From an uncultured Clostridia bacterium (GTDB lineage Bacteria; Bacillota; Clostridia; Oscillospirales; Ruminococcaceae): a stretch of DNA of 40,258 nt. The notes under the pieces were generated by a model, which did not search any database, was not told the origin of the DNA, and worked only from the letters and a program-made list of their open reading frames with translations. Positions 31,629-40,258 of this stretch are shown here, piece by piece. A program made the translations under genes and the position numbers. Location: the NCBI GenBank assembly GCA_944386455.1, contig CALXBC010000022.1, forward strand, positions 1-40,258, in the 5' to 3' direction. Each line of letters begins with the position of its first letter. Positions within the stretch are counted from its first letter, which is position 1.

Positions 31629-33992
31629 ATGTCAGAACGCAAAGAACAATTCATTTCCCTCAAACAGGATATTTTAAACCGGGAATTCAGCAGAATGAAT
31701 GACCGCCAGCGGGAAGCTGTTTTTACCGCCCGCGGTGCCGTCCTGATTTTAGCAGGAGCAGGCAGCGGAAAAACCACCGTGATCATTAACCGGATTGCTT
31801 ATCTCATCCATTACGGAAACGCCTATCAGTCCGAATATATGCCGGAACACATAACAGATGACGACCTTGCTTTTTTAGAGGAATACCGAAACGGAAACTC
31901 CAATGATACCGACCGGATGCGGGATCTGATCGCGGTATATCCCGCCCGTCCGTGGAACATTTTAGCCATTACCTTCACAAACAAAGCGGCCAATGAGATG
32001 AAAGACCGTTTGGCAGCGATGCTTGGCACTGTTGCGGAGGATGTAAACGCGGGAACCTTTCACTCAGTCTGTGTGCGAATTCTGCGGCGGGAAATCGAGC
32101 GGCTCGGCTATAACCGCAGCTTTACCATCTACGACACAGATGACAGTCTGCGTGTCATCAAGGACTGTCTTTCCGCGTTGAATATCAGTGATAAAATGTT
32201 TCCGCCCAAGCTGCTTGCCCACGAAATCAGCTCTGCCAAGGACAAGCTCATTACGCCTGCACTCTATGAGCAGCAAACCGGCGGGGACTATCGTAAATCG
32301 CAGATCTCAAAAGTATACAGTCTCTACCAAAAGCGGCTGAAGGAGGCCAGCGCAGTCGACTTTGACGATATCATCGGGCTGACGGTAGAACTGTTTGAAA
32401 AATACCCCGACGTGCTGGAATACTATCAGAACCGCTTCCGCTATATTCTGGTGGACGAATATCAGGATACCAACCACGCCCAATATAAGCTGGTCAGCAT
32501 GCTCTCTCAGCTGCATCACAATCTTTGCGTCGTGGGGGATGACGACCAGAGTATTTACAAATTCCGCGGCGCAACGATTGAAAATATCCTTTCGTTTGAA
32601 AAGCAGTTTGACGATGCTAAAGTCATCCGTCTGGAGCAGAATTACCGTTCCACACAAAACATACTGGACGCAGCAAATGCTGTTATTAAAAACAATATGG
32701 AACGAAAGGGGAAAACGCTCTGGACTGCTAACGGAACCGGCAGGCCGATCATCTTTTACCGCGCCGGCGATGAGACAGCGGAAGCAGAATATGTCACTCA
32801 ACGGATTCTGGAGAATGTCAAAAACGGAGCAAAATACTCCGACCACGCCGTTTTATACCGTATGAATGCGCAGTCACAGAACATCGAGCGGTATTTTGTA
32901 AAATCGGGCATTCCTTATAAAATTGTCGGCGGACACAAATTTTTTGACCGCAAGGAAATCAAGGATATTATCTCCTATTTCAGCGTTATCAATAATCATG
33001 ATGATACTGTGCGGTTAAAACGGATCATCAATGAGCCAAAGCGCGGCATCGGGGACTCGACCGTCGGTGCCTGTGAACAGATCGCTGACGGAATGGGCAT
33101 GCCGCTGTTCGAGGTGCTGCATACGGCAGACACCTTTCAGGCGCTCAGCCGAAAAAGTATGTCGCTGATGGGGTTTGCCGCCATGATAGAAGAACTGACC
33201 GCCGATGCCGAGACAATGGACATGGGCAGCTTTTTCGATGAAGTGATGGAAAAAACTGGCTACATGATGGCGCTGATCGCGCAGGGCGAAGAGGGAAAGA
33301 CCCGAATTGAAAATGTGAAGGAGCTGAAATCCATTCTGGTCAAATATGAGGAAGAAAACGAATCCCCCACCCTGTCGGGATTTTTGGAGGAAGTCGCTCT
33401 TTACACCGATCTTGACGCGGTCAACGAATCAGACGATAATGTCATTTTGATGACCATGCATTCGGCCAAAGGACTGGAATATCCGTATGTATTTCTTGTG
33501 GGAATGGAAGAAGGAATCTTTCCCGGCCGCCTGTCGATGGAGCCGGGAGAACTGGAAGAGGAGCGCCGTCTGGCTTATGTGGGAATTACACGGGCTAAAA
33601 CGGACTTAACACTCACGGCCGCCCGTCAGCGGATGCTGTTTGGCTCCACACAGTATAACCGCCCATCCCGTTTTGTCGATGAAATCCCTGAAAAGCTGAA
33701 AAATGTCATCTATCCTTCTTCTCCTGTCACTTCATACGACCGCAGCTTCTCCATCGAGCCGGAAACAGCGCCAAAACGCGCCGTTTCCGCCAGACTCCCC
33801 GGAGTGCCGCCCAAGAAGGAGCCTGCATCTATTGATTACAAAGTCGGAGACACCGTGAAGCACAAGACCTTCGGAAACGGCGTTGTGCTGAAGATGACAC
33901 CGATGGGAAATGACACATTGGTCGAGGTGGCTTTTTCGAGCGGTACGAAAAAAATCATGGCCAATTTCGCCCGGCTGGAACGGCTTTCCTAA
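31629..33992 (+). CDS. pcrA: ATP-dependent DNA helicase of the PcrA/UvrD family
   Basis: This 787-residue superfamily-1 3'-5' helicase serves in repair and replication-fork maintenance. Motifs in order: Q-motif MNDRQREAV (23-31), Walker A GAGSGKT (43-49), Ia ILAITFTNKAANEM, II LVDEYQDTN, III VVGDDDQSIYKFRGA, IV EQNYRST, V TMHSAKGLEYPYVFLVGMEE and VI RRLAYVGITRAKT. The C-terminal Tudor-like domain (VGDTVKHKTFGNGVVLK) binds RNA polymerase in PcrA. An insertion of about 45 residues (62-107, acidic) separates motif I from Ia and is absent from standard PcrA. AGAAAGG precedes ATG 31629. Confidence 0.93.
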   Translation: MSERKEQFISLKQDILNREFSRMNDRQREAVFTARGAVLILAGAGSGKTTVIINRIAYLIHYGNAYQSEYMPEHITDDDLAFLEEYRNGNSNDTDRMRDLIAVYPARPWNILAITFTNKAANEMKDRLAAMLGTVAEDVNAGTFHSVCVRILRREIERLGYNRSFTIYDTDDSLRVIKDCLSALNISDKMFPPKLLAHEISSAKDKLITPALYEQQTGGDYRKSQISKVYSLYQKRLKEASAVDFDDIIGLTVELFEKYPDVLEYYQNRFRYILVDEYQDTNHAQYKLVSMLSQLHHNLCVVGDDDQSIYKFRGATIENILSFEKQFDDAKVIRLEQNYRSTQNILDAANAVIKNNMERKGKTLWTANGTGRPIIFYRAGDETAEAEYVTQRILENVKNGAKYSDHAVLYRMNAQSQNIERYFVKSGIPYKIVGGHKFFDRKEIKDIISYFSVINNHDDTVRLKRIINEPKRGIGDSTVGACEQIADGMGMPLFEVLHTADTFQALSRKSMSLMGFAAMIEELTADAETMDMGSFFDEVMEKTGYMMALIAQGEEGKTRIENVKELKSILVKYEEENESPTLSGFLEEVALYTDLDAVNESDDNVILMTMHSAKGLEYPYVFLVGMEEGIFPGRLSMEPGELEEERRLAYVGITRAKTDLTLTAARQRMLFGSTQYNRPSRFVDEIPEKLKNVIYPSSPVTSYDRSFSIEPETAPKRAVSARLPGVPPKKEPASIDYKVGDTVKHKTFGNGVVLKMTPMGNDTLVEVAFSSGTKKIMANFARLERLS

Positions 33993-34070
33993 AATAGTCC
34001 GGTTACATAGCAAACAAAAGGGGGAGTTGAAATCAGGCCGGCAAGTAATATGAAAGGAATGGGCATCACC

Positions 34071-34463
34071 ATGAAATATCAAGTAAAAGTGACTGTTATT
34101 GATAAAAAGCTGTATCCGGAATTGCAGCAGCAGTATTGCGCAGATCCAAACGCCGGCTCCTGTCCGTGCTATAACGTCGGGGATGAATTTCTCTTTGAGC
34201 GGGACGGTGACCGGGATGATTTTTGGCATATGGGGCTGAATACCCTGATCAAAACGAATGCAGATCCTCATACGGTCGCCGGCGGGCCTGACATGCCGCA
34301 CTGCTCCGAGGCCTGGGATGCGATCGCCCGATATATTTACACGGGATTACAGGGCGGCTCCATCATGAAGGGCTGGATGAAAGAGGAAAACACCATGATA
34401 ACCTGCTGTTCGGACGGTACAAGACCTGTGATTTTCAAAATCGAACGCATTGATGTGGAATGA
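34071..34463 (+). CDS. TIGR04076-family protein
   Basis: This protein of about 130 residues matches the TIGR04076 group: KYQVKVTVIDKKLYPELQQQ at the start, SCPCYNVGDEF in the middle, and the family ending ITCCSDGTRPVIFKIERID. Five conserved cysteines hint at metal binding or redox chemistry. AAAGGA at 34053-34058 supports ATG 34071; the in-frame ATG at 34050 lacks a ribosome binding site. The family is of unknown function, common in anaerobes. It stands alone. Confidence 0.8.
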   Translation: MKYQVKVTVIDKKLYPELQQQYCADPNAGSCPCYNVGDEFLFERDGDRDDFWHMGLNTLIKTNADPHTVAGGPDMPHCSEAWDAIARYIYTGLQGGSIMKGWMKEENTMITCCSDGTRPVIFKIERIDVE

Positions 34464-34503
34464 ATCATCGCTCCCGGTTCAGGCGCCGTCAAAAAGGTTT
34501 TCA

Positions 34504-34532
34504 TTGACAAAACCGCTGTTCGGGGCTATAAT
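34504..34532 (+). promoter_or_regulatory. perfect consensus promoter of the small membrane protein
   Basis: TTGACA (34504-34509), 17 bases, TATAAT (34527-34532). It lies 36 bases before the proposed TTG start. Confidence 0.85.
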
Positions 34533-34567
34533 TAAAGATAATCTTTCAGAAAATCGAGGTCTTGTCT

Positions 34568-35089
34568 TTGAAAACAAATATGAAAAATGTTTGGCGCAAA
34601 ATTGGATTTTGTGCTTCTTATCTGCCGTTTATTATTTTGTCGGGCTTCTTTCTGTATCTGCTTTATGCAAGCAATCAGGTTTTTTTCGCCTATCCATATC
34701 AGGGAAGCATTTTCACTGCCAGACAGCTGGAGCAGATTCTGTCTGTTTTCTTGATTGTCTGTCTTGTTCTGGTTATGCTGCTGACAGTACTTTCCTTTAC
34801 CATGCGTCATAAAAAAAGCGTAAACAAGGCATTGCTCTGGGCCTGTGGTGTTTTCTCAGTCCTTTGTATGATCTTTTTCATTGTATTATGCAAGTTCAAC
34901 GGTCTGTTTGAAATTGCTCTTAATAATATGAATCTCTATATTCTGTATTTCTTTATTGCAGCTTTTTCTACGGCGATCGTGCTTTTTTCTGCTATCCGAA
35001 ATCTGGTGAAAATCAAAAGAGCGCCTGTCACTTTCGCCAAAAGCGAGTCCGATCCTTTCAAGCAACAAGCCCAGTCGGCGGAAAAATAA
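34568..35089 (+). CDS. four-helix membrane protein of unknown function
   Basis: This protein of about 173 residues has four predicted membrane helices (about 14-35, 56-77, 88-110 and 121-143) and a charged cytosolic tail ending in QQAQSAEK. I recognise no domain. GAGGT at 34555-34559 favours TTG 34568; ATG 34580 is the fallback. It has a perfect consensus promoter and its own terminator, so it is transcribed alone and possibly strongly. Confidence 0.7.
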   Translation: MKTNMKNVWRKIGFCASYLPFIILSGFFLYLLYASNQVFFAYPYQGSIFTARQLEQILSVFLIVCLVLVMLLTVLSFTMRHKKSVNKALLWACGVFSVLCMIFFIVLCKFNGLFEIALNNMNLYILYFFIAAFSTAIVLFSAIRNLVKIKRAPVTFAKSESDPFKQQAQSAEK

Positions 35090-35138
35090 TCCTGTATTGC
35101 TTCTGCCAGCTTTCTGCATCCTAAAAAACCAATTCCAT

Positions 35139-35164
35139 AGCCGCGGCTGTTGCTGCGGCTTTTT
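35139..35164 (+). terminator. terminator of the membrane-protein gene
   Basis: AGCCGCGGC (35139-35147) pairs with GCTGCGGCT (35152-35160) with one G-U pair, followed by TTTTAT. Confidence 0.75.
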
Positions 35165-35196
35165 ATCACGAAAAGAAAGGACGAATAAAACATACC

Positions 35197-36948
35197 ATGG
35201 CACTCGACGGCGCGTTTTTACATTTTATCCAACAGGAAATTTCCGAATATCTTGACGCCCGCATTGATAAAATCCACCAGCCTTCCCGTGAAGAGATCAT
35301 CATCCAGCTGCGTGGAAAGGGGTACTCCAAAAAGCTGCTGCTGTCTGCAGGAGCGGACAGCCCGCGGATTCATTTCACCCAGGAAAACTTTGAGAACCCC
35401 AAGCAGCCGCCCATGTTCTGTATGCTGCTGCGTAAACATCTGGGCTGCGGCCGTCTTTGTGCGGCCCGCCAAAGCGGCTTGGACCGGATTCTGTCGCTGG
35501 AATTTGAAAGCGTCAACGAACTGGGTGATCGCGTTACACTGACACTGGTCATTGAAATCATGGGACGGCACAGCAATATCATTCTGATAGGACCGGACGG
35601 CAGAATCATTGACGCCATCAAGCGTGTCGATGAGGAGATGTCCCGGGTACGTCAGGTCCTGCCCGGTATGCTCTATCATGAATTGGAGCCCCAAAACAAG
35701 CTCAGCCTGCTGTCTGCATCCCAGGAGACAATCAGGGCTCGTCTGGCGGACTGCGGAAATGACGAGCTATCCAAGGCTGTGGTCAAGACGTTTCAGGGGG
35801 TCTCCCCCGTCCTAGCACGGGAGATCGCAGGGTACGCCACCCGCTGGCAGGAGCGCCGTGTTCCTCAACTGAGCCAGGATGAAACCGACCGTTTGGTCTT
35901 TTTCTGCGGAAGGCTGAAAGAGATGTTGTCGAGCAATACTCCTGAGCCTACGATCGCTTTAGAACAAAGCGGAAAACCGCGCGAATTTTCTTTTATCGAC
36001 CTGAAGCAATATGGACATTATCTGCTGACAAAACGGACCGCTTCCTGCAGCGAGCTTCTGGATCAGTTTTATGCCCAGCGTGACCGGATCGAACGGATGC
36101 GGCAGCGTTCCAATGATCTGCTGAAGCTGCTGATGAATCTTTCTGAACGAACCCAGCGTAAAATCGCCGTCCAGACCGAGGAGCTTGCAGACTGTGCCAA
36201 TCGGGAGCTTTACAAGACCTATGCGGATTTGATCAGCGCCAACCTCTATCAGCTGAAAAAAGGACAGGAATATGCCACGCTGATCAATTATTACGATGAG
36301 AATCAGGGCAGCATCGAAATCCCGCTGGATCCCAGCCTGACGCCGATCCAGAATGCCCAGAAATATTACCGTGAGTACCGCAAAGCCGCAACAGCAGAAA
36401 AAATGCTGGTCACACTGATTGAACAGGCCAAAGACGAGCTCGTTTACCTGGAGAGCGTATTCGACGCAGTATCCAGAACCGACGGCGAAAGCGAACTGCT
36501 CGAGATCCGGCAGGAGCTTGCTGAACAGGGATACTTGAAGCACTATAAAAATAAAAACAAAATGCTGAAAGCACAGCCGCCCATGAAATACCGTTCTTCG
36601 GATGGTTATGTGATTCTTTGCGGCCGCAACAACAAGCAAAACGACCGTCTGACTCTGCGAGAGGCGAAAAACTACGATTTGTGGCTGCATGTTCATAATA
36701 TGCCGGGTTCTCACGTCATTGTCCAGTCTCAAGGCGGGGATATTCCCAACCGTACGATCGAAGAAGCGTGCATCATCGCTGCCTACAATAGCAAGGCAAG
36801 AGACTCGGCCCAGGTTCCGGTGGACTATACGCTGGTTAAAAACGTAAAAAAGCCAAATGGCGCCAAACCGGGAATGGTGATCTTTACGGACTATCAGACC
36901 GCATATGTCAGGCCGGATGAAGCATTGCTCAAACAGCTGGAAGCTTGA
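35197..36948 (+). CDS. rqcH: RqcH, NFACT-family ribosome quality-control factor
   Basis: This 583-residue cytosolic protein is the bacterial Rqc2/NEMF homologue. It binds stalled large ribosomal subunits with peptidyl-tRNA and adds C-terminal alanine tails that mark nascent chains for proteolysis. It is often misnamed fibronectin-binding protein. The N-terminal NFACT-N domain opens with LDGAFLHFIQQEI, and the conserved Asp96-Arg97 pair (SGLDRILS) corresponds to the residues needed for tailing in Bacillus RqcH. A coiled-coil stalk and HhH region follow. The NFACT-R domain begins at DGYVILCGRNNKQNDRLT with WLHVHNMPGSHVI. GAAAGGA precedes ATG 35197. The next gene, an rRNA methyltransferase, follows by 16 bases. 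Confidence 0.93.
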   Translation: MALDGAFLHFIQQEISEYLDARIDKIHQPSREEIIIQLRGKGYSKKLLLSAGADSPRIHFTQENFENPKQPPMFCMLLRKHLGCGRLCAARQSGLDRILSLEFESVNELGDRVTLTLVIEIMGRHSNIILIGPDGRIIDAIKRVDEEMSRVRQVLPGMLYHELEPQNKLSLLSASQETIRARLADCGNDELSKAVVKTFQGVSPVLAREIAGYATRWQERRVPQLSQDETDRLVFFCGRLKEMLSSNTPEPTIALEQSGKPREFSFIDLKQYGHYLLTKRTASCSELLDQFYAQRDRIERMRQRSNDLLKLLMNLSERTQRKIAVQTEELADCANRELYKTYADLISANLYQLKKGQEYATLINYYDENQGSIEIPLDPSLTPIQNAQKYYREYRKAATAEKMLVTLIEQAKDELVYLESVFDAVSRTDGESELLEIRQELAEQGYLKHYKNKNKMLKAQPPMKYRSSDGYVILCGRNNKQNDRLTLREAKNYDLWLHVHNMPGSHVIVQSQGGDIPNRTIEEACIIAAYNSKARDSAQVPVDYTLVKNVKKPNGAKPGMVIFTDYQTAYVRPDEALLKQLEA

Positions 36949-36964
36949 AAGGAATCCCCGTTTT

Positions 36965-38236
36965 ATGGAGCAGAAAAAGAAATATCAGAGCCGTTCGAAG
37001 CGGCAACAAGTACAGATTGACAGGCTTCCTCTATTGGAACAGCCTGGTAACAGTCATTCTCCCTGTCCGCTTAATCGAAAGTGCGGGGGCTGTCAGCTTC
37101 AAAATATGTCCTATCCGCGGCAGCTGCGCTGGAAACAGGAGCGGGTTGAGACACTGCTCGGCTCATTTTGCCGGATTCAGCCTATCATTGGTATGAAACA
37201 GCCTTATCATTACCGCAACAAGGTCCAGGCTGCCTTTGCTCTTACGCGGGACAAACGGATCATCTCCGGTGTATACCAGTCCAGCACCCATCGGGTCGTG
37301 CCTGTCAGCAGCTGCATGACCGAAGATCAGAAAGCAGATGAGATCATTTGTTCCGTTCGAAAGCTGGCAGGAGAGTTTAAGCTTTCTGTCTTTAACGAGG
37401 ATACCGGCCGGGGATTTTTACGTCATGTTTTGGTAAAGCGCGGATTTGCCAGCGGTCAGATCATGGTCGTACTGGTCGCCGGAACGCCTGTCTTTCCGGC
37501 AAAAAATCATTTTGTCAAAGCACTGCTTGCGCTTCATCCCGATATCACCACGATTTTACTCAACATCAACCCCTATTTTACCAGCATGGTGCTGGGAGAC
37601 CATGAAAAAGTGCTCTACGGCCCGGGATATATCGAGGACATGCTCTGCGGCTGTACGTTCCGAATTTCAGCAAAATCTTTTTATCAGATCAATCCGGTAC
37701 AGACAGAGCGCCTGTACCGCAAGGCGATGGAGTTCGCAGGACTGACCGGGAAGGAGACCGTCGTCGACGCATACTGCGGTATCGGGACCATCGGATTGGT
37801 GGCCGCCAAACAGGCCAAGCAGGTCATCGGGATAGAGGTCAATCGTGATGCGGTCGGAGACGCCATTGCCAATGCCAGATGCAACAATATCCGCAACGCC
37901 CGCTTTTACCACGCAGACGCAGGAGAATTTATGACCGCAATGGCACAGGCAGGGCAAAAAGCAGATGTGGTATTTATGGATCCTCCCAGAGCGGGCAGCG
38001 ACCGGGCGTTTTTATCCTCGCTCTGCACGCTTGCTCCAAAACGGATTGTTTATATCTCCTGCAATCCCGAAACGCAGGAACGGGACCTGCGGTTTCTGAT
38101 TCGTCATGGCTACACCGTAAGGAAAATCCAACCGGTCGACATGTTCCCTCACACCAATCATGTGGAGACGGTATGCTTATTGTCCAAAACAAATGACAAA
38201 CAGAATTTGGAGCAAAAATGTGACAATCGCGCGTGA
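36965..38236 (+). CDS. rlmD: 23S rRNA uracil-5 methyltransferase (RlmD/RumA-TrmA family), no TRAM domain
   Basis: This protein of about 423 residues makes 5-methyluridine in rRNA (or tRNA). The iron-sulfur motif is CPLNRKCGGCQLQ (Cys34, Cys40, Cys43), with Cys117 as fourth ligand. The SAM site is DAYCGIGTIGL, followed by MDPPRAG, and the catalytic cysteine is in ISCNPETQERDL. The N-terminal TRAM RNA-binding domain of about 60 residues, usual in this family, is missing; a short basic stretch (KKKYQSRSKRQQ) stands in its place. AAAGGA 10 bases upstream sets ATG 36965; longer frames read back through rqcH. Co-transcribed with rqcH. Confidence 0.9.
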   Translation: MEQKKKYQSRSKRQQVQIDRLPLLEQPGNSHSPCPLNRKCGGCQLQNMSYPRQLRWKQERVETLLGSFCRIQPIIGMKQPYHYRNKVQAAFALTRDKRIISGVYQSSTHRVVPVSSCMTEDQKADEIICSVRKLAGEFKLSVFNEDTGRGFLRHVLVKRGFASGQIMVVLVAGTPVFPAKNHFVKALLALHPDITTILLNINPYFTSMVLGDHEKVLYGPGYIEDMLCGCTFRISAKSFYQINPVQTERLYRKAMEFAGLTGKETVVDAYCGIGTIGLVAAKQAKQVIGIEVNRDAVGDAIANARCNNIRNARFYHADAGEFMTAMAQAGQKADVVFMDPPRAGSDRAFLSSLCTLAPKRIVYISCNPETQERDLRFLIRHGYTVRKIQPVDMFPHTNHVETVCLLSKTNDKQNLEQKCDNRA

Positions 38237-38349
38237 TAATTCCAGTCAGTCGAAGTCTGAGGATGACAACCAGCGCAAAAGCAGCAATCCGAAAGCATTC
38301 AAGCGCTTTAGCATAAGTTTAGCCTGCAATTACAAATAGGAGAAAAAGC

Positions 38350-40050
38350 ATGCTGCCAATAAACGCCATGATAAAAGAGCCAATAAACAAAGGCTGGTCA
38401 AGCGATAAAAAATACTGTGTAACCGATAAAAACGGTACACGGTATCTTCTGCGTGTCTCTGATATTGCCCAATATGATACAAAAAAATCTGAGTTCAATA
38501 TGATGAAACAGGTGGCGGCTCTTGGTGTTCCCATGTGTCAGCCAATCGAGTTTGGCACCTGTAAGGATGGCGTGTATTCCATCCAGAGCTGGATTGACGG
38601 TGAAGACGCAGAGAAAGTTATATCGGGCTACTCAGATACCGAGCAGTATGTATTTGGTCTTGAAGCGGGGCGTATCCTTCGCAAGATCCACTCCATTCCT
38701 GCTCCTGTAACGCAGGAGGATTGGGAAGCTTGGTTTAACCGTAAAATGGATTACAAAATAAAGAAATATAACGAATGTCACCTGAAATATGAAAACGGGC
38801 TGGCATTCATCGACTACATAAATGAGAACCGCCATTTACTCAAAGGCAGACCGCAGACCTATCAGCACGGCGACTACCACATCGGTAATATGATGATCGG
38901 CAGGGACGGAAAGCTGTATATCATTGATTTTAACCGCAATGATTTCGGCGACCCGTGGGAAGAATTTAATCGTATTGTCTGGGGAGCCCAAAAGTCTCCG
39001 ATCTTTGCCTCCGGTATGGTAAACGGATACTTTGATGGTAATGTGCCGCTGGAGTTCTGGAAGTTGCTTGCACTCTATATCAGCAGTAATACTTTATCAT
39101 CACTCCCTTGGGCAATTCCTTTTGGAGAAGAACAGATTCAGGTAATGGTCAATCAAGCTAAGGAAGTGCTGTCGTGGTATGATAATATGTGTAACCCCAT
39201 ACCGACTTGGTATTTCAAAGGTTATTATTTGCAATATATTGACGAAATTCCTTTCAAATTAAAAAGTGCCTTTGATTTCGGCTTTCTGAACGAATACGGC
39301 AGAGTTTTTAAGGTCTTTGACGATCAGGATTCCGGGAACATCTGCTTTGGAACCGAAAAAGACGGTCATCGTTATTTTATCAAGTTCGCCGGCGCTCCAA
39401 CAGAGCAGTATACCGGTGATCCTGCAGAAGCTATTGCCGGACTGAAAGCGACCTTGCCGGTATACGGTGAACTGCAGCATGAGAACTTGATCGAGCTGGT
39501 TGAGGCCAAGGATGTTGGCGGCGGATTTGCTATGGTATTCAAGTGGGTTGACGGCGATTGTATGGGAAGAATGTACCCTGCCGCACACCGCCGTTTTATG
39601 CAGCTGCCCATTGATGCCAGACTGACCGTGTTCCGTGATATACTGAGCTTCTTTGAATATATCGCCTCTCAGAATTATGTGGCAATCGACTTCTATGACG
39701 GAAGCATTATCTACGATTTTGAAAACGGCAAAACGACGATCTGTGACATCGATTTCTTCCGCAAGCGGCCTTGTACCAACGATATGGGACGTATGTGGGG
39801 CAGCTCTCTCTTCCAATCACCGGAAGAATATCAATTTGGAGCTGTTATTGATGAAATTACGAACGTCTATACTCTTGGTGCCGCAGCTTTTGCCCTCTTT
39901 GGCGAATATAACCGCACACGGGACAAATGGCAGCTTAGCGATGAACTTTTTGAGGTTGCAACAAGGGCTGTTAGTGATGATAGAACCAAGAGACAGCAGT
40001 CTATCCGCCAGCTGAGAGAAGAATGGGAAGCTGAAGTCTGTGATGAGTAA
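38350..40050 (+). CDS. fusion of APH-type phosphotransferase and protein-kinase-like domain
   Basis: This 566-residue cytosolic protein contains two kinase-fold units. The first (about 1-285) is an aminoglycoside-phosphotransferase-like domain with the catalytic loop YQHGDYHIGN (His173, Asp175) and metal-binding Asp193 in IIDFN. The second (about 300-560) looks like a degenerate Ser/Thr protein kinase: a possible lysine in YFIKFAG (Lys345), a catalytic-loop-like VAIDFYDGSII (Asp447) and a DFG-like CDIDFF (Asp468), but no glycine-rich loop that I can see. AGGAG at 38337-38341 supports ATG 38350. The substrate is unknown; antibiotic resistance is not implied. It ends before a terminator. Confidence 0.85.
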   Translation: MLPINAMIKEPINKGWSSDKKYCVTDKNGTRYLLRVSDIAQYDTKKSEFNMMKQVAALGVPMCQPIEFGTCKDGVYSIQSWIDGEDAEKVISGYSDTEQYVFGLEAGRILRKIHSIPAPVTQEDWEAWFNRKMDYKIKKYNECHLKYENGLAFIDYINENRHLLKGRPQTYQHGDYHIGNMMIGRDGKLYIIDFNRNDFGDPWEEFNRIVWGAQKSPIFASGMVNGYFDGNVPLEFWKLLALYISSNTLSSLPWAIPFGEEQIQVMVNQAKEVLSWYDNMCNPIPTWYFKGYYLQYIDEIPFKLKSAFDFGFLNEYGRVFKVFDDQDSGNICFGTEKDGHRYFIKFAGAPTEQYTGDPAEAIAGLKATLPVYGELQHENLIELVEAKDVGGGFAMVFKWVDGDCMGRMYPAAHRRFMQLPIDARLTVFRDILSFFEYIASQNYVAIDFYDGSIIYDFENGKTTICDIDFFRKRPCTNDMGRMWGSSLFQSPEEYQFGAVIDEITNVYTLGAAAFALFGEYNRTRDKWQLSDELFEVATRAVSDDRTKRQQSIRQLREEWEAEVCDE

Positions 40051-40101
40051 AAGACGGCATTTGCGTGTTATTCCTGCAAGGAAAACAGCATAAAAGCAGA
40101 T

Positions 40102-40129
40102 ACCGATATGACGAATCGGTTTTTCTTTT
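40102..40129 (+). terminator. terminator of the double-kinase gene
   Basis: ACCGAT (40102-40107) pairs with ATCGGT (40115-40120), followed by TTTTCTTTT. Confidence 0.65.
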
Positions 40130-40138
40130 GACATCACA

Positions 40139-40166
40139 TTGCAAAATCGGGAATTTCTGTTATAAT
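40139..40166 (+). promoter_or_regulatory. promoter reading out of the window
   Basis: TTGCAA (40139-40144), 16 bases, TATAAT (40161-40166) with an extended TGT. It reads toward a gene beyond position 40258. Confidence 0.6.
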
Positions 40167-40258
40167 GAAAGAAAATATTAGCGGCACTGTTAAGTAAAAA
40201 AGAAAAAATAGCAAATGATTCTGCAAAATAACTAAGGAATTCAAGAGTTAGCTAAAGA

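Noticed and set aside
38350-39200. aminoglycoside-resistance gene
   Set aside because: The APH-like domain has the catalytic motifs, but this fold serves many small-molecule kinases and there is no resistance context.
40128-40166. TTGACA at 40128-40133 as -35 for TATAAT at 40161
   Set aside because: The spacer would be 27 bases; TTGCAA at 40139 with 16 bases is the better partner.
1-40258. CRISPR array, intact prophage, or intact insertion sequence
   Set aside because: No regularly spaced repeats, cas genes, phage structural genes or complete transposase were seen; only a resolvase fragment.

Overview
The window looks like a chromosomal segment of an anaerobic Firmicute of the Clostridia, probably near the Oscillospiraceae/Ruminococcaceae. 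This is inferred from gene content: a V/A-type ATPase operon, a Bce-type peptide-resistance module, an ACT plus PFL/UPF0210 pair, RqcH, and strong GGAGG-type ribosome binding sites. Base composition is balanced by eye, and TTG starts occur in several genes. There is no CRISPR array, intact prophage or intact insertion sequence.

Layout. 1-1290: an HxlR regulator with its own promoter, then a gene-poor stretch full of hairpins and bounded by a 33-bp direct repeat. 1293-4681 (minus): a PII-like protein and a ROK-type regulator in one transcription unit, then a beta-CASP metallo-beta-lactamase ribonuclease. 4896-5815: a small XRE regulator, a decayed serine-resolvase fragment, and a tRNA array (Lys, Glu, Met/Ile2) with a consensus promoter inside the resolvase remnant. 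6079-10462: a complete Bce-type module (response regulator, intramembrane-sensing histidine kinase, ABC ATPase, large FtsX-type permease). 10683-14956: an orphan MtaA-like methyltransferase, a ZIP metal transporter, two zinc-ribbon membrane proteins and a PHP-family phosphatase. 15246-18728: a NAD synthetase whose glutaminase domain looks dead, then the ACT/UPF0210 pair.

18980-27780: a nine-gene V/A-type ATPase operon in the order stalk-C-I-K-F-E-A-B-D, followed directly by a CPA1 cation/proton antiporter with tandem RCK_C domains (27869-29521). Together these form an ion-homeostasis block. 29573-38236: DNA repair and translation housekeeping, with an OGG-type glycosylase, a DUF6062-like cysteine protein, a PcrA-like helicase with an insertion, a TIGR04076 protein, a small membrane protein, RqcH and an RlmD/TrmA-type methyltransferase without TRAM. 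38350-40050: a fusion of an APH-type phosphotransferase and a protein-kinase-like domain. The window ends in a promoter reading outwards.

The observations most worth a second look are the decayed amidase domain of NadE, the response regulator that appears to lack receiver helix alpha-2, the double-kinase fusion protein, the perfect promoter followed at once by a hairpin between the ATPase operon and the antiporter, and an unannotated, possibly frameshifted small gene at 31273-31535. I found no clear case of a wholly new multi-gene system.
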